This document shows, piece after piece, positions 16,687 through 23,723 of a DNA stretch of 48,659 nt (position 1 is its first letter; every line of letters begins with the position of its first letter). The position numbers and the translations under genes were made by a program. The notes under the pieces are model-generated. The model ran no database searches. It was not told the DNA's origin and saw only the letters and a program-made list of their open reading frames with translations. Source of the stretch: Acidovorax soli (GTDB lineage Bacteria; Pseudomonadota; Gammaproteobacteria; Burkholderiales; Burkholderiaceae_C); NCBI RefSeq assembly GCF_900107605.1, contig NZ_FNQJ01000026.1:1-48659 (forward strand), given 5' to 3'.

Positions 16687-17781
16687 TTAGAAGGCGTGGC
16701 GCAGACCGACCATCAGGCCGGTCTGGTTCTGGCCCGCGACGGGCGCCAGCGCGGTGTTGCTCACGCCCACCGAGGGCGAGAAGCGCGCGTTGCCGTCGTT
16801 GCGCAGGGCGCCCACCGTGGCGTAGGCGGTCGTGCGCTTGGAGAAGGCATAGGTGCCGCGCAGCGCCAGCATCTTGCCGCCGTCGGCGCTGTCCTTGTAG
16901 TCGAAGTGGTAGTACTGAGCCTCCAGCGTGATGGCCTGTGTGACCGGGTGGGCCACGCCCAGCGACCACAGGTTGCTCTTGCGGTACGCATTCAACGCCG
17001 CGTCGTTCTTGCGCTGCATGTAGTTGGCTGTCAGCTTGGTCTGGCCGAGCAGGGTGTAGCCGCTCAGGGCCAGGCGCTGGTCCTTCTTGCCGCTCAGGTC
17101 GGCGGTGGCGGGCGTTTCGCGGCTGCCGTCCAGGCCCCGCTGCTCGTCGATCCAGGTGCCCACGCCCCAGGTGGGCGCGTCGTACTTCAGCACGGCGGAC
17201 CAGGCGCGGCACTCGCTACCCCGGCCGCGCTCGCCCGGGCAGGTCTGCGCATCCTTGCCCAGGCTGTAGAGCGCGCCCAGCGTGACGCTGCTGAACTTGC
17301 CGAGGTAGGCGATGGAGTTATCCAGGCGCGGGCCGGCCAGGTAGGTGTCGAACGCGCCCGCCCCGTAGATCTGCGCCAGGAAGATGTCGGTGTTGGCCGC
17401 GCCGGGGAGCAGCATGGAGTATTGGCGCCCCAGCGACACCGTGCCCCAGCCGCCGGACAGGCCGACGAAGGCCTGGCGACCGAAGGCGCGTCCACCTTGC
17501 TGCAAGCTGCCGTTGTCCGGGGCGAAACCCGATTCCAGCGTGAACACGGTCTTCAGGCCGCCGCCCAGGTCTTCGCTGCCACGCAGGCCCCAGCGCGAGG
17601 CGGCGGAGCCGGCGATGCTGGGCATGCGCGTGATGCCGCCGCCGGCGCTGGTGTGGTTGAGGCGCTCGACGCCCGCGTCGATCAGCCCGTAGAGGGTGAC
17701 GTCGCTCTGGGCGTGCGCGGGGGCAGCCAGGGTGCAGCACAGGGCCAGGGCGCTGGCGAGTAACAGGGGGGTGCGTTGCAT
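16687..17781 (-). CDS. Gram-negative general porin
   Basis: The 364-residue product is a 16-strand trimeric porin of the betaproteobacterial type. A signal peptide ends near PAHAQ|SDVTLYGLID, and SDVTLYGLIDAGVE is the usual mature start. PSIAGSAASRWGLRGSEDLG and FVGLSGGWGTVSLGRQY follow, and the protein ends in the outer-membrane assembly signal GLRHAF with terminal Phe. AAGGAGATCC precedes the ATG. Its position inside the catabolic array suggests it admits the array's substrate. Confidence 0.93.
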   Translation of the reverse strand: MQRTPLLLASALALCCTLAAPAHAQSDVTLYGLIDAGVERLNHTSAGGGITRMPSIAGSAASRWGLRGSEDLGGGLKTVFTLESGFAPDNGSLQQGGRAFGRQAFVGLSGGWGTVSLGRQYSMLLPGAANTDIFLAQIYGAGAFDTYLAGPRLDNSIAYLGKFSSVTLGALYSLGKDAQTCPGERGRGSECRAWSAVLKYDAPTWGVGTWIDEQRGLDGSRETPATADLSGKKDQRLALSGYTLLGQTKLTANYMQRKNDAALNAYRKSNLWSLGVAHPVTQAITLEAQYYHFDYKDSADGGKMLALRGTYAFSKRTTAYATVGALRNDGNARFSPSVGVSNTALAPVAGQNQTGLMVGLRHAF

Positions 17782-17820
17782 GGGATCTCCTTGGTTGTAT
17801 TTGTGGGGTGGGCGATTTGC

Positions 17821-18804
17821 TTACATCTTGCAGAGCGCAGAGGCGGCGGGCGCGATCGAAGCGGGATAGCTCTGCTCGATCACCGGGCGCAGCGCGCCGT
17901 CGGCCATCTTCACGCGGGCGACGTAGTTGGGGATGAGCATCTGGTTGTCGGCTGTGCGCACGGTGCCGGCCAGCCCGGAGGGCTTCCAGACCAGGATGGC
18001 GATCATGAAGATGAAGGGCAGCAGCACCGACACTTCCGGCAGGTACACCGCCCCCACGGCCTGCATCATTCCAAGCAGCAGCGCCGCGATGAAGGCGCCG
18101 GCCAGCGAGCCCAGGCCACCGATGACCACGACCACGAAGGAGTCGATCAGCACGTCCGAACTCATGTGCGGCGACAGCGACAGGAAGGGCCCCGCCACCA
18201 CGCCGGCCAGGCCGGCCAGCGCGCTGCCCAGGCCCACCACGGCGGCGCTCAGCGCATCGGTGTTGACGCCCTGCATGGAGGTGGTCACTGGGTCGGTGCT
18301 GGCCGCGCGCACGAACAGGCCCACGCGGGAAAAGCGCAGCCATAGCGTCAGCCCCAGGGCCACTGCCGCGCCCACCGCGATCACACCGAGCCGGTAGGCC
18401 GGCACCTCGTTGCCCAGCAGGTTGACCGAGAAGTTGAGCAGATCGGGTGTGAACAGGGACAGGTTGGCCTTGCCCCAGATGAGGACCACCAGGTCCTCCA
18501 GGATGAGCAGCAGGCCGAAGGTCACCAGCATCACGTTGAGCGGCTCGCGGTCCTGCAGCAGGCGAAAGCCATAGCGGTCGAGCAGCACGCCCACCACCGC
18601 CATGATGGCGGGCGCCACCAGCAACGCCACCCAGAAGTTGCCGTGCTGGGCCACCGAGTAGCCAAGGTAGGCGCCCAGCATGTAGAGCGCGCCGTGGGCA
18701 AAGTTCACCACGCGGCGCAGGCCGTAGATCAGCGCCAGTCCCGAGCTCATCACGATGAGCAGGGCGCCGTACACCAATCCGTTGAAAAGATTGATCGTCA
18801 ACAT
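17821..18804 (-). CDS. livH: LivH-type ABC permease with an atypical binding-protein-like C-terminal tail
   Basis: The 327-residue protein is a LivH-like inner-membrane permease through about residue 280, with NGLVYGALLIVMSSGLALIY, NFAHGALYMLGAYLGY and IGGLGSLAGAFIAALLLG marking the fold. The usual LivH end (…LVWKPSGLAG) is followed by about 46 extra residues: TADNQMLIPNYVARV… ending ALCKM. That pattern (D-N/H-Q near the start, C-x-M at the end) resembles the C-terminus of type I ABC binding proteins, such as the one ending HSCSMQRY at 37979. A deletion fusion is inferred. The ATG at 18804 has AGGAGACAAG upstream. No livM, livG or livF is present. Confidence 0.85.
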   Translation of the reverse strand: MLTINLFNGLVYGALLIVMSSGLALIYGLRRVVNFAHGALYMLGAYLGYSVAQHGNFWVALLVAPAIMAVVGVLLDRYGFRLLQDREPLNVMLVTFGLLLILEDLVVLIWGKANLSLFTPDLLNFSVNLLGNEVPAYRLGVIAVGAAVALGLTLWLRFSRVGLFVRAASTDPVTTSMQGVNTDALSAAVVGLGSALAGLAGVVAGPFLSLSPHMSSDVLIDSFVVVVIGGLGSLAGAFIAALLLGMMQAVGAVYLPEVSVLLPFIFMIAILVWKPSGLAGTVRTADNQMLIPNYVARVKMADGALRPVIEQSYPASIAPAASALCKM

Positions 18805-18864
18805 GTTCTTGTCTCCTGTGCGGGGGCTCGGATCCACGTTGTGGCCACCGGCTACCCGTCTATT

Positions 18865-18881
18865 GCTATGTTGTTAATAGC
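18865..18881. repeat. GCTAT/ATAGC inverted repeat in an AT-rich intergenic patch
   Basis: GCTAT-GTTGTTA-ATAGC forms a small hairpin within the 138-bp gap between badK and livH. The patch is strikingly AT-rich inside a GC-rich operon. Similar GCTAT…ATAGC elements are frequent between genes in Comamonadaceae. It could mark an old junction or carry an internal promoter. Confidence 0.45.
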
Positions 18882-18942
18882 TTGAAGTTCTTATATTCAT
18901 TAGCCTGGAGCGAGGAATCGCCTGGCAAACTACCGGGGCGCC

Positions 18943-19722
18943 TCAGCGGTGCTGGAAGTCCGGCCTGCGCTTGTCCAGGAAGGCGTGCATGCCCTCGTGC
19001 GCATCGCTGCTCGCGAAGCGGCCGTACAGCGCGCGGCGCTCGAATAGGATGCCCTCGGTCAGCGGGCTTTCCCAGGCACGGTTCACCGACTCCTTGATGG
19101 CCGCCAGCGCGGGCAGCGAGAACGACGCGATCTGCGCCGCCAGCGCCAGGCTGCGCTCCAGTAGTTCGGCGTCGGGCACCACGCGTGAAACCAGGCCGTA
19201 GCGGTCGGCCTCCTGGGCGTCGAGCATGCGCGCCGACAGGCACATGTCCATGGCCTTGGCCTTGCCGATGGCGCGCGGCAGGCGCTGCGTGCCGCCGGCG
19301 CCGGGCAGCATGGCGAGCTTGATCTCGGGCAGGGCAAAGCGCGCCGACTCGGCCGCCACGACGATGTCGCAGGCCAGCGCCAGCTCGCAGCCGCCGCCCA
19401 TGGCGTAGCCCGCCACGGCGGCGATCACGGGTTTTCGGACGGCGCGGATGGTTTCCCAGTTGCGCGTGATGAAGTTGTCCTGGGTGACGTCCATGAACGT
19501 CCAGTCGGCCATGGCCTCGATGTCTGCCCCGGCGGCAAAGGCCTTGTCGCTGCCCGTGATGACGATGGCACCGATGCCGGGGTCGGCATCGAAGGCCAGG
19601 AGGGCCGCGCCCAGTTCGTCCATCAGTGCGTCGTTCAGGGCGTTGAGCTGCTGGGGCCGGTGCAGGGTGATCAGGCCCACGCGGCCGTGCGTTTCCACGC
19701 GGATCGGGCTATCGTCCGTCAT
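18943..19722 (-). CDS. badK: cyclohex-1-ene-1-carboxyl-CoA hydratase BadK (crotonase family)
   Basis: A 259-residue enoyl-CoA hydratase with both catalytic glutamates: Glu113 (GGGCELALACD) and Glu133 (LPEIKLAMLPGAGG). Segments such as RPQQLNALNDALMDELGAAL, TRNWETIRAVRKPV and GKAKAMDMCLSAR closely match Rhodopseudomonas palustris BadK. It hydrates cyclohex-1-ene-1-carboxyl-CoA to the 2-hydroxy compound. The ATG at 19722 is preceded by GGAGACAG; longer in-frame extensions upstream would overlap aliA and have no family similarity. It follows aliA by 26 bp. Confidence 0.9.
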   Translation of the reverse strand: MTDDSPIRVETHGRVGLITLHRPQQLNALNDALMDELGAALLAFDADPGIGAIVITGSDKAFAAGADIEAMADWTFMDVTQDNFITRNWETIRAVRKPVIAAVAGYAMGGGCELALACDIVVAAESARFALPEIKLAMLPGAGGTQRLPRAIGKAKAMDMCLSARMLDAQEADRYGLVSRVVPDAELLERSLALAAQIASFSLPALAAIKESVNRAWESPLTEGILFERRALYGRFASSDAHEGMHAFLDKRRPDFQHR

Positions 19723-19748
19723 GCGCTGTCTCCGGTGTGGCGGCGTGG

Positions 19749-21389
19749 TCAGCCGGGGGTGCGCATCAGCTCGCGCAGCTTGAACTTCTGGATTTTTCCG
19801 GACGGCGTGGCCGGCATGGTGTCGGTGACTTCCAGCCGCTCGGGGATGTACTGCAGGGCCACCTTCTGGTCCTTGAGGTACTCCACCATGGTGGGCAGGT
19901 CGAAGGTCTGGCCCGGCTTGGGCACCACTACGGCGCAGGCGCGCTCGCCCAGGCGCTCGTCGGGGTAGGCCACGATGGCGGCCATGGCCACGGCGGGGTG
20001 GCGGTAGAGCAGCGACTCGATCTCCACCACCGGGATGTTCTCGCCGCCGCGGATGATCACGTCCTTGCTGCGGCCGGTGATGCGGATGTAGCCTCGCGCG
20101 TCTATGCGTGCCAGGTCGCCGGTGTCGAACCAGTCTTCGGCGTCGGTCCCGTTGAGGTGCGCGCGGTGCAGGTAGCCGCCGAAGTTGGAGCACGAGCGCA
20201 GCATCAGCCGGCCGGTCTCGCCCACGGGCAGGTCATTGCCATCCACATCGACCACCTTGACCTCCACGCCGGGCAGCGGGCAGCCGTCGGTGGAGAAGGA
20301 GCGCTCGTCCTCGTCGTCGAGCTGGGTCAACGTGACGGCGCCGTTCTCCGTCATGCCCCAGGCGGACACGATCTTGGCTCCCAGCGCGACGCGGGCCTGC
20401 TCCACCAGCGGACCGGGGATGGGCGCGCCGGCGCACAGGAAGGTGCGCAGCGCGGGCACGCCCTGGCCCGTCTCGGTGACGGTCTTGGCCAGGTCGGTGA
20501 GGAACGGTGTGGAGGCCATGGTGAAGGTCACGCCTTCCTTCTGGATCAGTCCGATCGCCTTCTTGGGCTCCCAGATGTCCTGCAGCACCACGCTGGCCTT
20601 GAGCATGACGGGCATGATCAGCCCGTACATGAAGCCGGTCTGGTGCGCCATGGGCGAGGCCATGAGGATGATGTCCTCGGCGTCCAGGTGCAGGCGCTGG
20701 GCGTAGGGGACGATGTTGGCCATCACCGTGTTGGCCGAGTGCATCACGCCTTTGGGCTCGCCAGTGGTGCCCGAGGTGTAGATGAGCTGCGTGATGTCGT
20801 CCGGGCCCGGGCGGTTGCGCGTGAGGATGTTCCGCGCGTCAGGCGCCTGCTCCCATTCCGGGCCGCTCAGCAGCGCCTCGAAGCTGTTGGCGCCGGTGCC
20901 GTCCACCACCACCAGGTGCTGCAGGTGCGGCAGGCTGGGCTGCAGGTCGGTGACCATCTTTTCGAAATCGAAGCCGCGGAAGGTCTTGGGTGCGATCATG
21001 ACCTTGGCTTCGCCGTGTTTGAGCATGAACGACAGCTCGCGCTCGCGGAAGATGTGCATCAGCGGGTTCATCACCGCGCCGATGCGCGAGCAGGCCAGGT
21101 AGGTCAGCGTGAACTGCCACCAGTTGGGCAGCTGGCAGGCCACGATGTCGTTCTTGCCCACGCCCAGCCGCGTGAGGCCTACGGCGATGCGGTCGGTCAT
21201 GCGTGCCAGCTCGCCGTAGGTGAAGCGCCGGAATTCTCCCGTTTCCACGCGCAATGCCGTCAGCGCAAGCTTGTCGGGGCAGGTGGCGGCGCAAGCGTCC
21301 AGGTCATCGTTGATGGTGCGGTCGTGCCAGAGGCCCCGGGTGATCATGCGCTCACGGCGCGGGGGCAGCAGTACGGCGTCGAATTGCAT
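19749..21389 (-). CDS. aliA: cyclohexanecarboxylate-CoA ligase AliA
   Basis: The 546-residue ANL ligase has the AMP-binding loop YTSGTTGEPKG (204–214), ASPMAHQTGFMYGL, WGMTENGAVTLT, WFDTGDLARID and the catalytic Lys532 in PATPSGKIQKFKLREL. Long stretches (for example QLPNWWQFTLTYLACSRIGA) match R. palustris AliA. It forms cyclohexanecarboxyl-CoA from the acid, ATP and CoA, starting the alicyclic pathway. AAGGAGACAAACC precedes the ATG, and aliB ends 31 bp upstream. Another medium-ring or branched acid could be the real substrate. Confidence 0.9.
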   Translation of the reverse strand: MQFDAVLLPPRRERMITRGLWHDRTINDDLDACAATCPDKLALTALRVETGEFRRFTYGELARMTDRIAVGLTRLGVGKNDIVACQLPNWWQFTLTYLACSRIGAVMNPLMHIFRERELSFMLKHGEAKVMIAPKTFRGFDFEKMVTDLQPSLPHLQHLVVVDGTGANSFEALLSGPEWEQAPDARNILTRNRPGPDDITQLIYTSGTTGEPKGVMHSANTVMANIVPYAQRLHLDAEDIILMASPMAHQTGFMYGLIMPVMLKASVVLQDIWEPKKAIGLIQKEGVTFTMASTPFLTDLAKTVTETGQGVPALRTFLCAGAPIPGPLVEQARVALGAKIVSAWGMTENGAVTLTQLDDEDERSFSTDGCPLPGVEVKVVDVDGNDLPVGETGRLMLRSCSNFGGYLHRAHLNGTDAEDWFDTGDLARIDARGYIRITGRSKDVIIRGGENIPVVEIESLLYRHPAVAMAAIVAYPDERLGERACAVVVPKPGQTFDLPTMVEYLKDQKVALQYIPERLEVTDTMPATPSGKIQKFKLRELMRTPG

Positions 21390-21420
21390 GGTTTGTCTCC
21401 TTGATTTTGTGTGTGCAGCT

Positions 21421-22578
21421 TCAGGCGGGTACGTTCTTGCGTCCCGCCCGCGTCCGGGCGATGATGGTTTTCATGATCTGGGCCGTGCCGTCGCCGATCT
21501 GGAAACCCAGCACATCGCGCAGGCGCTGTTCCATCAGGCCGCGGTCGTAGCCGCCGTGGCCGAAGCACAGCAGGCACTGGTGGATCACGTCGTAGGCCAG
21601 CTTCGGCCCCCACCACTTGGCCATGCCGGCCTCGGCGGTGTGGGGCAGGCCCTGGTCCTTGAGCCACAGGCCCTGCAGGCACAACAGGCGCGCGCCTTCC
21701 ACTTCGGTGTCGTACTGTGCCAGCGGGTGCGTCACGCCCTGGAAGGCCGAGAGCGGCTGGCCGAAGGCCTGGCGCTCGGTGATGTACTGCCAGGTCTCGT
21801 CCAGCGCCACGCGCGCCACGGCCAGGCATTGCAGGCCGATGAGCGAGCGCGAAAAATCAAAGCCGTGCATCACCTGCACGAAGCCCTTGTCCTCGTCGCC
21901 CAGGCGGTGGCTGACGGGCACGCGCACGTTCTCGAAGAAGATGGAGCCGCGCCCGATGGCGCGCTGGCCGTGGCAGTCGAAGCGGTTGGTGGTGACGCCA
22001 GGCGTGTCCATCGGCACCAGCAGGGCCGTGACGCCATGTGCGCCGGATTCGGGCGTGCCGGTGCGGCCGAAGACCACGGCGATGTCGGCCTGGTCGGCCG
22101 CCGAGATGGAGGTCTTCTCACCGTTGATGACGTATGCATCGCCCACGCGCTCGATGCGCAGGCGCAGGTTGGCCGCGTCGGAGCCGCCGCGCGGCTCGGT
22201 CAGCGCGATGGCGCAGATGGCCTGGCCCTGGATGAGCTTTTGCAGCCAGGGCTTGACCACCTCGGGCTGGCCGTACTTGGACAGGATCTGCGCGTTCAGC
22301 GAGGCCAGCAGGTTCAGGTACGAGAAGCTCAGGTCGGCACGTGCCATTTCCTCGTGGATCACGCCGGCCGCCAGGCAGCCCAGCCCCAGGCCACCGAACT
22401 GCTCGGGCAACTCGGGCACGATGAAGCCGAGCTCGCCCATCTCGCGCAGCAGGGCACGGTCCAGCACCCGGGTACGGTCGCGCTCCTGGAAGCCAGGCGC
22501 GACCTTCTCCTGGGCAAAGCGGCGCACCGATTCGGCCAGCGCCTGCAGGTCTTCGTTGATATAGGGGTTCGGGTTCAT
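21421..22578 (-). CDS. aliB: cyclohexanecarboxyl-CoA dehydrogenase AliB (acyl-CoA dehydrogenase family)
   Basis: A 385-residue flavin-dependent acyl-CoA dehydrogenase. Motifs seen include ELPEQFGGLGLGCLAAG, ICAIALTEPRGGSDAANL and GEKTSISAADQADI. It would oxidise cyclohexanecarboxyl-CoA to the 1-ene and pass electrons to ETF (an etfB begins at the right edge of the window). In the C-terminal motif where medium-chain enzymes have catalytic Glu (EGT), this protein has Asp363 (QIGDGTAQIMK). The start at 22578 has GGAGACC upstream and excludes a 22-residue unsupported extension. Confidence 0.88.
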   Translation of the reverse strand: MNPNPYINEDLQALAESVRRFAQEKVAPGFQERDRTRVLDRALLREMGELGFIVPELPEQFGGLGLGCLAAGVIHEEMARADLSFSYLNLLASLNAQILSKYGQPEVVKPWLQKLIQGQAICAIALTEPRGGSDAANLRLRIERVGDAYVINGEKTSISAADQADIAVVFGRTGTPESGAHGVTALLVPMDTPGVTTNRFDCHGQRAIGRGSIFFENVRVPVSHRLGDEDKGFVQVMHGFDFSRSLIGLQCLAVARVALDETWQYITERQAFGQPLSAFQGVTHPLAQYDTEVEGARLLCLQGLWLKDQGLPHTAEAGMAKWWGPKLAYDVIHQCLLCFGHGGYDRGLMEQRLRDVLGFQIGDGTAQIMKTIIARTRAGRKNVPA

Positions 22579-22656
22579 CAGGGTCTCCAGAAATGGCGCC
22601 ACCCCACGGGTGTGGTGGCTCGGCGGGGGCGCCGTCGATGGCAAGGGCGTGGGTGC

Positions 22657-23664
22657 TCAGTCGGCGACGATCTTGCGGTCCTTGATCAGCGCCGACAGCG
22701 TGCCGCCCTCGTCGGCCAGCAGCTTGCGGAATGGGGCCGTCTCCAGCGCTACGGGCTCGGCGCCCAGGCTGTTGAAGCGCTCCTTGAGCGCGGGCGCTGC
22801 CAGGGCCTTCGTGATCTCGCGCGACAGGCGCTCGGTGATTTCGGCGGGTACCTTGTTCGGCGCCCAGACGCCGAACCAGATGTCCAGGCTGGCATTCTTG
22901 ATGCCCAGGTCGGCGTAGGTGGGCGCGTCCGGGAAGAACGGGGACTTGCGGTCGCTGGCCACGGCCAGCAGCTTGACCTTGCCGGCCTTGATGTGGGGGA
23001 AGGCGATGCCGGGGTCGAAGACGAAATCGGCCTGGCTGGCCATCACATCCTGCAGGGCCGGCGCGGAGCCTCGGTAGGGTACGTGCGTGATGAAGGTGCC
23101 GGTACTTTGCTTGAACAGCTCGCCGGCCAGGTGGGGCGGCGTGCCGGGCCCCGAGGACGCGTAGTTGAGCTTGCCCGGCTGGGATTTCGCCAGGGCGAGG
23201 AGCTGCTTGACGTCCTTGGCATCCAACGTCGGGCGCGCCACCAGGTACATCTGCATGCGCCCGATGCCCATCACGGGCGCCAGGTCGCGCGTGGGCACGA
23301 GGTTGGACTTGAACAGCAGCGGGTTGACGGTTTCCACCGAGGTCGGCGCCACGAGGAAGGTGTAGCCGTCGGGCGCGGCGCGCGACACCTCGCTGGCGCT
23401 CAGCGTGCCGCTGACGCCGGGCTTGTTGTCCACGATGAAGGTCTGCCCCATGGCTTCAGACAGCGACTGCGCCAGGGCGCGGGCCATCACGTCGGTGCCG
23501 CCACCGGGTGCGAAGCCCACCACCAGGCGCACGGGCTTGGCCGGCCACGCAGCGGACTGGCTGGCGGCAGGCAGCGCGGCCGTGGCGAGAAATGCGGCGG
23601 CACCGAGGGCCAGGGTGCGGCGTGCGAGGCAGCGCAGGCTGCGGTGGGATGCGAGGGGGGTCAT
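22657..23664 (-). CDS. Bug/TctC-family tripartite tricarboxylate transporter substrate-binding protein
   Basis: The 335-residue periplasmic protein has a twin-arginine-like/Sec signal region (SLRCLARRTLALGAAAFLA) cut near AASQ|SAAWPAKPVR. The mature part shows the Bug signature WPAKPVRLVVGFAPGGGTDV, THVPYRGSAPALQDV and an aspartate-containing ligand loop. Bug proteins bind carboxylated compounds for TctAB transporters, but no tctA or tctB is nearby. Its place between aliB and a CoA ligase suggests binding of a ring carboxylate. AGGAGACACC precedes the ATG at 23664. Confidence 0.9.
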   Translation of the reverse strand: MTPLASHRSLRCLARRTLALGAAAFLATAALPAASQSAAWPAKPVRLVVGFAPGGGTDVMARALAQSLSEAMGQTFIVDNKPGVSGTLSASEVSRAAPDGYTFLVAPTSVETVNPLLFKSNLVPTRDLAPVMGIGRMQMYLVARPTLDAKDVKQLLALAKSQPGKLNYASSGPGTPPHLAGELFKQSTGTFITHVPYRGSAPALQDVMASQADFVFDPGIAFPHIKAGKVKLLAVASDRKSPFFPDAPTYADLGIKNASLDIWFGVWAPNKVPAEITERLSREITKALAAPALKERFNSLGAEPVALETAPFRKLLADEGGTLSALIKDRKIVAD

Positions 23665-23723
23665 GGTGTCTCCTGTGTTGTCATGGCTGGCCGGCACCCA
23701 GGCCGGTGTGTGGTCACGGCGCA

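Noticed and set aside
19723..20193. N-terminal extension of the badK frame
   Set aside because: It would overlap aliA by more than 400 bp; the ATG at 19722 has a ribosome site and matches the family start.
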